From Clostridiales bacterium DTU089 (GTDB taxonomy: Bacteria; Bacillota; Clostridia; Oscillospirales; Acutalibacteraceae), in contig LFSB01000005.1 of the NCBI GenBank assembly GCA_001513045.1, positions 1-39,275 on the forward strand: a stretch of 39,275 bases of DNA. Direction: 5' to 3'. Shown piece by piece: positions 23,525 to 32,382 of the stretch (positions are counted from its first letter, which is position 1; each line of letters begins with the position of its first letter). The translations under genes were made by a program, and so were the position numbers. Below the pieces are notes generated by a model that worked only from the letters and a program-made list of their open reading frames with translations, was not told the origin of the DNA and did not search any database.

Positions 23525-26044
23525 ATGATTAAATTAAAGCGTCTGACGGTTGAAAGAACAGTAACGCCCAATGCGGTGCCGCTTTCGGGATTGCGCTTCG
23601 GCTGGATTATAGAATCCGACGCAGCTGAGGTATATCAAACCTCATACCGTCTGCGGATATTCAGCGAGGGGAGCAGCATATATGACAGCGGCACGCTTGA
23701 AAGTGCGTGCAGTGTCGATGTGCCCGCACAGCCTCAGCTGGAGCCGGGCTGCGAGTATTCATGGAGCGTTGAGATAGGTGCGGTTTCACGTCCGGGCGGT
23801 GAAATACTGCGCGCGTGTGCCTCAAGCAGCTTTTCCACAGGGCTCAGAGCATGTGACTTTTCCGCAAAATGGATTAAGCCGAAAAAGCACCGTGAGGGCG
23901 CCTGTATATATTTCAGACGTGATTTTACTTGTGAAAAGCAGGTAAAAAGAGCATCGTTGTATATGTGCGGACTCGGCTGGGGCAATCTGTATATGAACGG
24001 CTCACGGGTTGATGAAACGTATTTCGATACGCCGTTTACCAACTACGAAAAGGAAATTCTCTACCGTGCGTACGACATAACTCCGCTTATAGCCGCCGAA
24101 AACGCGGTAGGTATACATTGCGGGGAGGGCTTCTATTCTCAGAGCCGGGCGTGGGGCGCAAACAAGGAATTCAAGTACGGGGATATATGCCTTCTCGCAC
24201 AGATAAACGTGGAATACGAGGACGGCACAAGGCAGACTATCGCAACGGATGAGAGCTGGGAATGTGCATTTTCTCCGGCGATTCTGTCAAACGTTCACGG
24301 CGGGGAAATATATGATGCGAGGCTTGAAATTCCGGACTGGTGCAGCTTCGGCTGCTCTGATACGGCATTTACACCCGCTGCCGTGGATGACTCTCCCAAG
24401 GGAGAGCTTAAACCGGCAGCCATGCCGCCGTGCCGTGTAATAAGGCATGTAAAACCGGTTTGCGTCACTCAGCTTGACGGTGAGGACAGCGGCCTTTGGA
24501 TTTATGATATGGGTGAGAATTTTGCCGGTATGTGCAGAATAAAGCCTCCGAAAAGCGCCGAGGGCTCAACCTGCGTTCTGCGTTTTGCGGAAACGCTTGA
24601 CGAGTCCGGACATCTCGATTTTCGCTCAACCGGAGTGTATCACGTTTTTTGCCAGCAGCAGGACATATATATATCCTCCGGAAAGGACAATGAGCAGTGG
24701 AATCCGGAATTTACATATCACGCCTTCCGTTACGTGGAGCTTACCGGATATTACGGCAGAGAGCCGGGTATTGATTTTATCGAAGGTCTGGCTGTTTCCA
24801 CGGATTTTGATACCTTAGGAAAATTCGAGTGCTCGGATGATGATATAAACAGGCTGCAGACGCTTATGCTGCGTACAATACGCTCAAACTACCACGGCTT
24901 TCCGGAGGATTGTCCCGGCAGAGAGAAGTGCGGGTGGCTCGGTGACGCACAGATTGTGTCGGATACCGCCATATACAATTATGACATGGTGCCCTCATAC
25001 GAGAAGTATCTCTCAGACATACGCACCTCACGCCTTGTTTACGGCGACTGGACTATGATTGCTCCGGGTAAAAGAACCTGCGGTCCCGCAACTCCGCTGT
25101 GGGGCTGCGCACAGATAATAATTCCGTATAATATGTATAAATATTGTGCAGACGAAAGCGTGCTCAGGGAGTATTATCCCGATATGTGCCTGTGGATAGA
25201 GCATGAGTTAAATCGCTCCGAGGATTTTATAATATCCGACGGACTCGGCGACTGGTGCAATCCTACCGGTCATGAGAGCGCGGGAAGAATACCGATAAAT
25301 CAATCATCGACATTTATGTTTTATGAGGAGACAAAGGCGCTGTGGGAAATCTCTCTCATACTCGGTATTGACGGTGAGAAGTACCGTGTGCTTTCACAAC
25401 AGATTGCCGATTCGATTAACCGGCATTTCTATAACAGTGAAAAGAAAACCTACGGCAGCTATGCCTCAAATGCCTGCGCGTGGCTGCTCGGTGTATGTCC
25501 CGCAGAGGATCGTCAGGCGCTTGCGTCGGCTACCGTCGGCATGATAGAGAGCAACGGCCTGCGTATGGAAACCGGAATCTTCGGGAATAAATACCTTATA
25601 CCAATGCTTTTCGAGAGCGGAAACGGCGAAACGGCAATGAAGCTTATGTTTTCGCGTGACCATGTGAGCTTCGGAACAATGCTTGATGATAATGCAACCT
25701 CGCTCTGGGAGTGTCTGGAGATGAAAAGTGTCGGCATGAAGGAGCTTGTTGCCTCCTACGACCATCCCATGCACAGCGGCTTTGCGTTTATATTTTACGC
25801 GCTCATGGCAGGAATACGTCCTTTAAAGCCGGGCTTTTCCGAATTTGAAATAGCACCCTGTTTGTCAGGAAGTCCGGAAAAGGTGAGAGCCGAGTATTTC
25901 TCACCGTACGGAAAAATCATCTCAGAGCGTGACGGAAACAAAATAAGCATCACAGTTCCCGCAAACACAACCTGCCGGGTCAGATTGCCGGGTACGGATG
26001 TAAAAATCGGTTCGGGAACATATAATTTCGACTTCTCAGCGTGA
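23525..26044 (+). CDS. Alpha-L-rhamnosidase (GH78)
   Basis: An 839-residue GH78 enzyme that removes terminal alpha-L-rhamnose from flavonoid glycosides or polysaccharides by inversion. N-terminal beta domains (SGLRFGWIIESD; ACIYFRRDFTC...LYMCGLGWGNLYMNG) lead to the (alpha/alpha)6 barrel. The family's catalytic motif is DCPGREKCGWLGD, with Asp462, general acid Glu467 and Asp474 in the spacing known for GH78. The C-terminal beta domain closes with SPYGKIISERDG. There is no signal peptide from this start, so it acts in the cytoplasm on imported substrates. The ATG at 23525 has GAGGTGA upstream and begins like other family members; a TTG at 23372 would add 51 residues including a membrane segment. 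It has its own promoter, divergent from the glycosidase operon. Confidence 0.92.
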   Translation: MIKLKRLTVERTVTPNAVPLSGLRFGWIIESDAAEVYQTSYRLRIFSEGSSIYDSGTLESACSVDVPAQPQLEPGCEYSWSVEIGAVSRPGGEILRACASSSFSTGLRACDFSAKWIKPKKHREGACIYFRRDFTCEKQVKRASLYMCGLGWGNLYMNGSRVDETYFDTPFTNYEKEILYRAYDITPLIAAENAVGIHCGEGFYSQSRAWGANKEFKYGDICLLAQINVEYEDGTRQTIATDESWECAFSPAILSNVHGGEIYDARLEIPDWCSFGCSDTAFTPAAVDDSPKGELKPAAMPPCRVIRHVKPVCVTQLDGEDSGLWIYDMGENFAGMCRIKPPKSAEGSTCVLRFAETLDESGHLDFRSTGVYHVFCQQQDIYISSGKDNEQWNPEFTYHAFRYVELTGYYGREPGIDFIEGLAVSTDFDTLGKFECSDDDINRLQTLMLRTIRSNYHGFPEDCPGREKCGWLGDAQIVSDTAIYNYDMVPSYEKYLSDIRTSRLVYGDWTMIAPGKRTCGPATPLWGCAQIIIPYNMYKYCADESVLREYYPDMCLWIEHELNRSEDFIISDGLGDWCNPTGHESAGRIPINQSSTFMFYEETKALWEISLILGIDGEKYRVLSQQIADSINRHFYNSEKKTYGSYASNACAWLLGVCPAEDRQALASATVGMIESNGLRMETGIFGNKYLIPMLFESGNGETAMKLMFSRDHVSFGTMLDDNATSLWECLEMKSVGMKELVASYDHPMHSGFAFIFYALMAGIRPLKPGFSEFEIAPCLSGSPEKVRAEYFSPYGKIISERDGNKISITVPANTTCRVRLPGTDVKIGSGTYNFDFSA

Positions 26045-26116
26045 CCTCCACCGTACCCCTGATTTTCAGGTGGTTTATATGAAGCCTCATATTCTCTGCT
26101 TGATTTGTTTCCCGCT

Positions 26117-26145
26117 TTGTTATACCGAATTATATAAAATATTCT
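26117..26145 (+). promoter_or_regulatory. Promoter of the corA-like gene
   Basis: TTGTTA (26117-26122), a 17-bp spacer and TATTCT (26140-26145) lie 26 bp before the start codon, which has GAGGAGGG. Confidence 0.55.
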
Positions 26146-26171
26146 GAAGTTTTTTGAGGAGGGAAGGGTAA

Positions 26172-27002
26172 ATGCAAAAGGTAATATTCATGCACGAGCT
26201 GCCGGAGTACTCCGAATATATTGATGCATCGGTAATAGAGTATATTGCGGACGGCCAGATAGAAACCTACGAAAGCTTTGAAAAGTACGACCTCATTGCC
26301 TTTGACTGGTACGATTTGAAGGAGGCATCTGCACCTCCGGCACAAATTCTCATATATGTAGATGCGGACGATATTTTTTATATTTGCGAGAACGAAACCT
26401 CGTACGCGGTCGCCCGAAGATTTTTTATCGAGGACGTTTCAAACGAGAGGTGTGCCTACCTTTTCTTCAAGGATTTGTTGAGGGGAGGGGTAAAGTATAT
26501 CGAACAGCTTGAAAACAGGGTGGCAAGGCTTGATGACGATGTAAGCGACGGCACCGAATCCGGACTTCGCGAAAACATAATAGAGACCAGAAACGAAATC
26601 CTCAGAGCGGAAAAATACTACGCGCAGCTCGAATTCCTGTTTGACGAAATATGTGAAAACGACAACGACCTTTTCAGCGATGAAATTCTTAAATACTTTG
26701 AAGTTATCCACAACCGTTCCGTAAGGCTCGCATCCCTGGCATCGGGTCTGAGAGAATATATAACTCAGGTAAGGGAGTCATATCAGTCACAAATAGGCAT
26801 TGAGCAGAACAATCTTATGAAGGTTTTCACAATGGTGACCTCCATTTTCCTGCCGCTTACGCTTATTGTCGGCTGGTACGGAATGAACCTGAAAATGCCG
26901 GAATTCGGCTGGCGGTACGGGTATGTGTTTGTTGCCGGACTGAGTGTTGCGGTGTGTATTGTGTGGTTCATCCTGTTCAAGAAGAAAAGATGGTTTAAAT
27001 AA
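26172..27002 (+). CDS. CorA-type divalent metal ion transporter
   Basis: A 276-residue member of the CorA (2-TM-GxN) family, which forms homopentameric channels for Mg2+ or Co2+ in the inner membrane. An acidic N-terminal domain (about 1-90) and long helices with many Glu/Arg/Gln (EQLENRVARLDDD..., IETRNEILRAEKYYAQLEFL) lead to transmembrane helix 1 (MVTSIFLPLTLIVGWYG), the selectivity motif YGMNLKMPE, helix 2 (YGYVFVAGLSVAVCIVWFILF) and the basic tail FKKKRWFK. It is slightly shorter than E. coli CorA (316) because the N-terminal domain is compact. The alpha-galactosidase gene follows 32 bp downstream and may be co-transcribed, although the functions are unrelated. Confidence 0.92.
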   Translation: MQKVIFMHELPEYSEYIDASVIEYIADGQIETYESFEKYDLIAFDWYDLKEASAPPAQILIYVDADDIFYICENETSYAVARRFFIEDVSNERCAYLFFKDLLRGGVKYIEQLENRVARLDDDVSDGTESGLRENIIETRNEILRAEKYYAQLEFLFDEICENDNDLFSDEILKYFEVIHNRSVRLASLASGLREYITQVRESYQSQIGIEQNNLMKVFTMVTSIFLPLTLIVGWYGMNLKMPEFGWRYGYVFVAGLSVAVCIVWFILFKKKRWFK

Positions 27003-27034
27003 TCAGTAATAATATTGCTGAGGGGAGTATAAAA

Positions 27035-28999
27035 ATGGATTTTTTAAGAAACAACCGGCGCTTTGATTTTTTATACGGAGGCAAGGAGCTGTGCGAGTGC
27101 GAGGTTGCGGTTTCTTCAACCGTCCCCGGCAATGAGCTGGTTACCGTTTATGCCTTCGCCGACGGGCTGAGGGTTACGAATATTGCAAAGAAGCATGAGA
27201 AATACGGCGCGTATGAATGGGTCAACTATCTTGAAAACATCTCGGATAAGCCGACGAATATTATTTCCGAGCTGAGTGACGGCGATTTTTGCATGCCGTT
27301 TGCCCATGAGGACGACAGAAGGAACACGGCTTATGTTCCCGATATGCGTACCGCAACGAAAATATACGCTCCAATGGGTTCGACCTGGAGCGTTGACGAG
27401 TTCTATTGTGACGTTGATAAAATTTTCGGCAACCGCCGCGAAAATCACATTTACACCGGCGAAACCAAGCGTTATTCCACGTCCGGCGGCAGGTCGAGTG
27501 TTGACCACGCACCGTTTTTCAATATCACCAAGAGCGGCAGCGGTATAATTTTCGCAATCGGCTGGACGGGTCAATGGAAATGCTCGATAACCCGCGGAAA
27601 TGACGATGTAAGCATCAAAACCGGAATAGAGGATGCCTGCTTCAGATTGCTTCCCGGTGAAAAAATCCGCACCTCTTCAATTGTTGTAATGCCCTATGAG
27701 TGCAGTGTTACCGATGCTCAAAACAAGTGGAGGCGTCTTGTTAAGGAGCAGTTTTCGCTTGTAGGCAAGCCGGGGCGTTACGCTTGCGGACCGCTTGCGG
27801 CATCAATATGGGGCGGGATGAAGACCGAATCGGTTATGGCAAGAATAAAAACAATAAAGGACAACTCTCTGCCGTTCGACCATGTCTGGATGGATGCCGG
27901 CTGGTACGGTGCGGACACAATGCCCACGCCCGATGAATTTGAAGGGGATTGGCCGCAGCACACAGGGGACTGGACAGTCAGTCCGAAAATTCATCCCGGC
28001 GGGCTTGAGGACGTATCCGGCGCCATTCATGAGGCGGGTATGAAGTTCATTTTGTGGTTTGAGCCGGAGCGGGTAATAAAGACTACGCCCATTGTCAAGG
28101 CTCACCCCGAATACTTTATAGCAAGGAATTCAAGCGATACTAACCTGCTTTTAAATCTCGGCAATGAGCAGGCGTGGGAGTATTGCTTCAATACGCTTTC
28201 GGGTCTTATCGGAAAACTCAATGTGGATTTTTACCGGCAGGATTTCAATTTTGATCCGCTTGAATACTGGCGCAGCGCGGATGCTCCGGACAGGAGGGGA
28301 ATCACCGAAATAAAGCATATAAGCGGCTTGTACAGGCTCTGGGACGCACTTCTTGAGCGTTTCCCTCACCTTATGATAGACAACTGCGCGTCCGGAGGCA
28401 GACGCCTCGACATTGAAACGCTCCGCAGAAGCATTCCGCTGTGGCGTTCGGACTATATGTGTCCGGCAAATTTCGAGGATTATGCCGCCCAGTGTCACAA
28501 CCTGACCTTCAACACATGGCTTACATGGTCGGGCACAGGAACGGGCAGAATATATGACCTGTATCATATAAGAAGCTGTTATTCTGCCGCCCTCACAACA
28601 AATTATGCCTATTCCGAGCGCGACAGCTTCGGCGATGACCCGGAAAAGCTGAGCCTTATAAAGCGCTTTACGGAGGAATACATAAAGGTGCGCCCGTATT
28701 TTTCGGAGGATTTTTATCCGCTTACCGAATTCTCCGATAAAACCGATGTCTGGTGCGCCGCGCAGTTTGACCGCCCGGAGCGGAAGGACGGAATTATTCA
28801 GATATTCCGCCGCGAAAATTCGCCGTACTCCGCGGCTGAATTTAATCTCGGTAATGTAAAAAAGGATGCTCTTTACACCTTTACAGATGCGGATGGCGGA
28901 CAGTTCACCGTGTCGGGGGAGAAGCTTTCGTCCGACGGCTTTGTCGCGGAGCTGCCTAAGCCCCGCACCGCAAAGATATATTTCTACTCATACAAATAA
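27035..28999 (+). CDS. Alpha-galactosidase (GH36)
   Basis: A 654-residue GH36 enzyme that releases terminal alpha-linked galactose from raffinose-family sugars or galactomannan, by retention. An N-terminal beta-supersandwich (about 1-260) is followed by the (beta/alpha)8 barrel: HVWMDAGWYG, KFILWFEPERV, nucleophile Asp403 in FYRQDFNF and acid/base Asp473 in LWRSDYM, with the substrate-binding DNCASGGRR between them. The nucleophile motif is YRQDFN rather than the KWDMN of classic bacterial enzymes, pointing to a different GH36 subgroup, so another alpha-glycoside cannot be excluded. It has no signal peptide. It starts after GAGGGGAG, 32 bp after the CorA-like gene, and ends before a hairpin terminator. 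Confidence 0.9.
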   Translation: MDFLRNNRRFDFLYGGKELCECEVAVSSTVPGNELVTVYAFADGLRVTNIAKKHEKYGAYEWVNYLENISDKPTNIISELSDGDFCMPFAHEDDRRNTAYVPDMRTATKIYAPMGSTWSVDEFYCDVDKIFGNRRENHIYTGETKRYSTSGGRSSVDHAPFFNITKSGSGIIFAIGWTGQWKCSITRGNDDVSIKTGIEDACFRLLPGEKIRTSSIVVMPYECSVTDAQNKWRRLVKEQFSLVGKPGRYACGPLAASIWGGMKTESVMARIKTIKDNSLPFDHVWMDAGWYGADTMPTPDEFEGDWPQHTGDWTVSPKIHPGGLEDVSGAIHEAGMKFILWFEPERVIKTTPIVKAHPEYFIARNSSDTNLLLNLGNEQAWEYCFNTLSGLIGKLNVDFYRQDFNFDPLEYWRSADAPDRRGITEIKHISGLYRLWDALLERFPHLMIDNCASGGRRLDIETLRRSIPLWRSDYMCPANFEDYAAQCHNLTFNTWLTWSGTGTGRIYDLYHIRSCYSAALTTNYAYSERDSFGDDPEKLSLIKRFTEEYIKVRPYFSEDFYPLTEFSDKTDVWCAAQFDRPERKDGIIQIFRRENSPYSAAEFNLGNVKKDALYTFTDADGGQFTVSGEKLSSDGFVAELPKPRTAKIYFYSYK

Positions 29000-29017
29000 A
29001 AAGATGTAAAATAAAAG

Positions 29018-29076
29018 GACTGCGTTGTGTTACCTCATACACGGGTACACAACGCAGTCTGTTGTTATGTGTTTTT
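29018..29076 (+). terminator. Terminator of the alpha-galactosidase gene
   Basis: A perfect 13-bp stem (29018-29030 with 29047-29059) is followed by a loose T-rich stretch ending in T5 (29072-29076). Confidence 0.55.
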
Positions 29077-29151
29077 AAATTATTTATCGTCCGAAGGAGG
29101 TTTGCTGTGCAGCGCTGAAAAGGTGAGGCTTTTTGTGTAAGCGCCGGGACT

Positions 29152-29364
29152 TTACGAATTAAGCTCCTTTTTATCGGTTCTGTTAAGCATATAATCCACA
29201 GAAACCCCGTAATAATCCGCAAGCTTGATTAAAATCTGAGTGGGAATGTCATTTTCTCCCGTTTCATATTTTGAGTAGCCGGTCTGTGACATTCGGAGAA
29301 TTTTCGCAAGTGCCGTCTGAGTCAAATCGTGATCCTCCCGCAAATCCCGTATTCTTTTATACAT
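29152..29364 (-). CDS. XRE-family transcriptional regulator
   Basis: A 70-residue single-domain helix-turn-helix protein of the Cro/C1 (HTH_3) type: MYKRIRDLREDHDLTQTALAKILRMSQTGYSKYETGENDIP, with recognition helix MSQTGYSKYE, then LIKLADYYGVSVDYMLNRT. It has no sensor or oligomerisation domain. The ATG at 29364 is chosen because AAGGGGG lies eight bases before it; the frame is open to 29409. It is divergent from two zinc-ribbon membrane protein genes. Two matching palindromes (29480-29496, 29505-29521) lie between them, one next to a TATACT on its own strand (29476-29471), so it probably represses both itself and the pair (inference). Confidence 0.9.
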   Translation of the reverse strand: MYKRIRDLREDHDLTQTALAKILRMSQTGYSKYETGENDIPTQILIKLADYYGVSVDYMLNRTDKKELNS

Positions 29365-29479
29365 TTTATTTACCCCCTTAACCAAAATACCTTCATACGG
29401 AAAGCTCATTTACCATAGGACACAGGACGGAGTTTTTACTTCCTCCGATACCCCTCTGATGCTTAATTTAAGTATATTT

Positions 29480-29496
29480 TACTCTGAAATAGAGTA
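29480..29496. promoter_or_regulatory. Palindromic operator 1
   Basis: TACTCTGAAATAGAGTA is a 17-bp inverted repeat with centre GAAAT. It abuts the -35 box of the zinc-ribbon operon and lies three bases from the -10-like TATACT of the XRE gene. Confidence 0.65.
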
Positions 29497-29525
29497 TTGA
29501 CTTTTAACCTGAAATAGGTTAAGAT
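29497..29525 (+). promoter_or_regulatory. Promoter of the zinc-ribbon operon
   Basis: TTGACT (29497-29502), a 17-bp spacer and TAAGAT (29520-29525). The spacer and the first bases of the -10 box are covered by operator 2. Confidence 0.7.
29505..29521. promoter_or_regulatory. Palindromic operator 2
   Basis: TAACCTGAAATAGGTTA is a 17-bp inverted repeat sharing CTGAAATAG with operator 1. The outer bases differ in both arms together, so symmetry is kept. The centres are 25 bp apart. Confidence 0.65.
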
Positions 29526-29560
29526 GACATTACAAAACTGAAATTTGCGGAGGCGAAGAA

Positions 29561-30931
29561 ATGTATTGTGAGAAATGCGGTATGGAAAACAAGGAGGATG
29601 CAAAATTTTGCGAGGGCTGCGGCAGCAAAATGGCTCAGAGCGAGGAAGCGGCAAGCCCTGTAATACCTCAACCCCCGGAGGATACCTCGGTATTCAACGA
29701 AACCGAGCTTTTACCCTCAGCACTCAAGGGCATAAAGACAAAAATCAAAAAGCCCGCGCTTTCAAAAAAGCACAAGCTTCTGATTGCCGTGGCTGCGGCG
29801 CTGATAATCGTTGTGGTAGGATTGATTTCAACGGTATCTGCCATAAGCAAGCCCGAAAGGCTTGTGGAAAAATACTTTGAGAGCACCATGGCAGGGGAAT
29901 GGGAAAAGGTATATGAATACCTTGATATTGAAGATTCCGGCTTTACAAGCAAGAGCAGCTTTTTAGCACTCAAGGAAGAAGGCGGCAAAACGGACCTTCC
30001 CGAAATCACAAACTTTTCCGTAAAGGAAAACAAATCCTCAGGCTTATACTCATATTCAAATAATTACAGCAGCGATGCAGATGAAGATAAAGCGCTTACC
30101 AAAAGCTATACAGTCACATATACAATCAAGGGTATATCCTCACCTATGCCTATCAATGTGTCACTTGTAAAGCAAAAAGGAAAGCAATTTCTCTTTTTCG
30201 ACAAGTACAAGGTTGCATCGGACAATTTTGTAATTCCCGAAGTCACCATTGAGGTGCTTGAGGGTGCGGCGCTTTATCTTGACGGGACTCAAGTAGGCGG
30301 CGAGTTTTTGCTTGACAAGACAAAATTGGATGAAACGGATTATTACAGCGATAGCGATATGGATATCTATAAAATAAACGGTGTGTTAGTGGGAAAGCAC
30401 AAGGTAAAGGTCACAACTCCTGTTACAGCCGATTATGAAAAGGATGTGACGCTTTCACCCTCCAATCCTTTACTGACAGTATCCGACGCTGTGGTTTCAA
30501 GCACACAGGCGGAAAGCTTGCACCAACAAGCCGCCGAGCTTTTAAGAGGCCTTTATGATAGCGCAATCGCGAGAAAGAGCTTTGATGAATTCATACAGGG
30601 ACGTCCTGTTAACGAGCAAAACCTTGATAAAATCCGTTCTCAATATGAGGATTTTTACAATGAAATCTGCCCGAATGACTCAAGCAGAGGAATTACCGAG
30701 ATAAGCTTTTCCAACCTCAGCTTTGACAACGCCGAGACAAAGGTCAGAGAAAAAATCGTTTTGGAGGTTCGGATGAATTTCCAATATAATTTTGTCGCGT
30801 ACCGGAACATTTTATACAATGAAATGTACAGCAACGAATATCCGTACAACGGAAGCGCAAAAATTTCATACATATATTCGGGCGGTGAATGGAAAATAAA
30901 TTCACTCAATAACATTGCGGTTGATTATTAA
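29561..30931 (+). CDS. Zinc-ribbon, single-pass membrane protein (TcaA-like)
   Basis: A 456-residue protein. Residues 1-21 form a zinc ribbon with Cys3, Cys6, Cys17 and Cys20. A transmembrane helix follows at about 70-93 (HKLLIAVAAALIIVVVGLIS), placing the rest outside. The first outer segment (KPERLVEKYFESTMAGEWEKVYEYLD) and the central beta-rich part (ALYLDGTQVG...) resemble TcaA, a Firmicutes envelope protein linked to glycopeptide and cell-wall stress responses. The C-terminal 150 residues, ending IYSGGEWKINSLNN, look like an NTF2/DUF4878-type domain. GGAGGCG precedes the start. The neighbouring operators suggest control by the XRE protein. The role in the envelope is inferred from the family. 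Confidence 0.85.
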   Translation: MYCEKCGMENKEDAKFCEGCGSKMAQSEEAASPVIPQPPEDTSVFNETELLPSALKGIKTKIKKPALSKKHKLLIAVAAALIIVVVGLISTVSAISKPERLVEKYFESTMAGEWEKVYEYLDIEDSGFTSKSSFLALKEEGGKTDLPEITNFSVKENKSSGLYSYSNNYSSDADEDKALTKSYTVTYTIKGISSPMPINVSLVKQKGKQFLFFDKYKVASDNFVIPEVTIEVLEGAALYLDGTQVGGEFLLDKTKLDETDYYSDSDMDIYKINGVLVGKHKVKVTTPVTADYEKDVTLSPSNPLLTVSDAVVSSTQAESLHQQAAELLRGLYDSAIARKSFDEFIQGRPVNEQNLDKIRSQYEDFYNEICPNDSSRGITEISFSNLSFDNAETKVREKIVLEVRMNFQYNFVAYRNILYNEMYSNEYPYNGSAKISYIYSGGEWKINSLNNIAVDY

Positions 30932-30948
30932 AAAAGGGGGATAATATC

Positions 30949-32028
30949 ATGTTTTGTAAAAGTTGCGGAACCAGCATGAGCGACAATGCGGCGTTTTGCC
31001 CGGGATGCGGCTGCAGGGTTGAAAAGGAACAACCGGCGGCTCCGGTTGCGCAGACGCAGGAAAGCCCTAAGTTTTGTCCGGGCTGCGGAAGGAAACAGGA
31101 GGGCGCGGTGAAATTTTGTCCCGAATGCGGATACAGTGCGGCACAGAGTGCGGCTCCGGGTTTCCGGGCAGGTGCGGCTTCCGCCGGAGCGGGCTTTGAT
31201 TTTTCAAAAATTATAGATGCTGTAAGTCCAAAGCAAAAGCTGAGCGATTATCCGGGTGCAAACACAATAAAGCGCTTCGGCTCGTCTTATCTCTTTGTTG
31301 CGTTTTTATTCTTTTACAGTGTGATGGTAATTGTATCCTTTGCCTCGGTTTTTTCAAAGGATTTGGGAATAATCTCAACTCTGCTTGACTCCTTTGATAA
31401 TTACGGTTCCTCCCTCATAGGCTACAATTTCGGTACGGCAAGCTATATAGAGAGCTTTGTGTCCGGCTCATTTATCGGAAAGATAGCTGTATTTTACAAG
31501 TTTCTCCGCTTTATACCGGTGGCAATTATTTGTTACGGCATCTGGGATTTTTACATTCAAAGCCGCAATGCCAAAAATATGCTTCCTAAGTATACGGGCT
31601 TGAACGTGATATCCGTATTCTACAAAATCAAATTTATTCTGAACCTTGTTGTTATGGTGATTGCCGAAATCGGACTTGTGATATCCATGTTCGCCTCAAA
31701 CTCAAGCAAGCTTGCGTCCTTTGCCGGCATGCTTGTAGTTGCGGTGTATTACGGGATTCCGATTCTATTCTATAAAACCATCTGCAACACAATAGGTAAT
31801 ATTCGCATTACCGCGTCCGGAAGAACCAACGCTGTTGCCGCAATTCCGAAGACTCTTATTATATTTAACTTGATATCAATGCTTGCAATAATTTTTACAG
31901 GCTCAAACTGGGGTGTAAGAATTCTCACCATAATTGCTCTTATAATTCTTACGGTTTTGTTTTCCCAGTTTAACGCAAGCCTTACGCCTCAGGCTGTACC
32001 GCCGGTATACAACAATCAGAATGCCTGA
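30949..32028 (+). CDS. Double zinc-ribbon polytopic membrane protein
   Basis: A 359-residue protein with two N-terminal zinc ribbons (Cys3/6/17/20, then CPGCG...CPECG at about 43-64), a Gly/Ala-rich linker, and about five membrane segments (for example YLFVAFLFFYSVMVIVSFAS, LRFIPVAIICYGIWDFYI, LVVMVIAEIGLVISMF, MLVVAVYYGIPILFY and LIIFNLISMLAIIF). No enzymatic motif is visible. It begins 17 bp after the TcaA-like gene with AAGGGGGG upstream, so the two share a transcript. Zinc ribbons of this kind often mediate protein contacts rather than catalysis. Confidence 0.83.
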   Translation: MFCKSCGTSMSDNAAFCPGCGCRVEKEQPAAPVAQTQESPKFCPGCGRKQEGAVKFCPECGYSAAQSAAPGFRAGAASAGAGFDFSKIIDAVSPKQKLSDYPGANTIKRFGSSYLFVAFLFFYSVMVIVSFASVFSKDLGIISTLLDSFDNYGSSLIGYNFGTASYIESFVSGSFIGKIAVFYKFLRFIPVAIICYGIWDFYIQSRNAKNMLPKYTGLNVISVFYKIKFILNLVVMVIAEIGLVISMFASNSSKLASFAGMLVVAVYYGIPILFYKTICNTIGNIRITASGRTNAVAAIPKTLIIFNLISMLAIIFTGSNWGVRILTIIALIILTVLFSQFNASLTPQAVPPVYNNQNA

Positions 32029-32097
32029 CAAACACAAGGTGTACGGAGCTTGACCTCCGGTTTTCAAGCCTTATTATTCATTTTGAACAGATGAAGA

Positions 32098-32145
32098 AAA
32101 AGACAGCTGCGAGCTTATCATAAGCTCGCAGCTGTCTTTTCTTTT
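32098..32145. terminator. Strong bidirectional terminator
   Basis: A perfect 20-bp stem (32098-32117 with 32121-32140) has a three-base loop, T4CT4 on the plus side and an A-rich left flank. It ends the zinc-ribbon operon and could end the small minus-strand gene next to it. Confidence 0.85.
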
Positions 32146-32168
32146 AAGGAGAGAATAAAAATGGAATT

Positions 32169-32321
32169 TTATAATTCAGTCAGACCGTTTGCCGCATTTT
32201 GCAGCGCCTGAAAATCGAAGATGTCAATTTCTTCATCCGTAACCACATCCGAAGCGTTGGCGATACCGCCGTACAAGCTTCTGGATTTTGAGGACTGATA
32301 CAAATTCATTCGATTTTGCAT
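32169..32321 (-). CDS. Possible 50-residue protein
   Basis: The frame encodes 50 residues: a polar start (MQNRMNLYQSSKS), a Gly/Ala/Ser middle (LYGGIANASDVV) and an acidic, helix-prone end (TDEEIDIFDFQALQNAA). No domain is recognised. GGAGG lies ten bases before the ATG but inside the 3' arm of the hairpin 32325-32354. A TATACT on the minus strand (32372-32367) could be its -10 box, with a poor -35. The frame ends 28 bases before a strong terminator, so it sits as an insulated unit. On the other strand, a 16-codon ORF at 32161-32211 has AAGGAG seven bases upstream and competes as an interpretation. Confidence 0.45.
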   Translation of the reverse strand: MQNRMNLYQSSKSRSLYGGIANASDVVTDEEIDIFDFQALQNAANGLTEL

Positions 32322-32324
32322 AAT

Positions 32325-32354
32325 AAAAAAGCCTCCGGAACAGGAGGCTTTTTT
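32325..32354. terminator. Bidirectional terminator of the alpha/beta hydrolase gene
   Basis: A perfect 12-bp stem with A6 on the left and T6 on the right (32325-32336 with 32343-32354) lies 28 bp past the hydrolase stop. Confidence 0.8.
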
Positions 32355-32382
32355 GTGTGCAAAAGCAGTATATGCCGATTTT

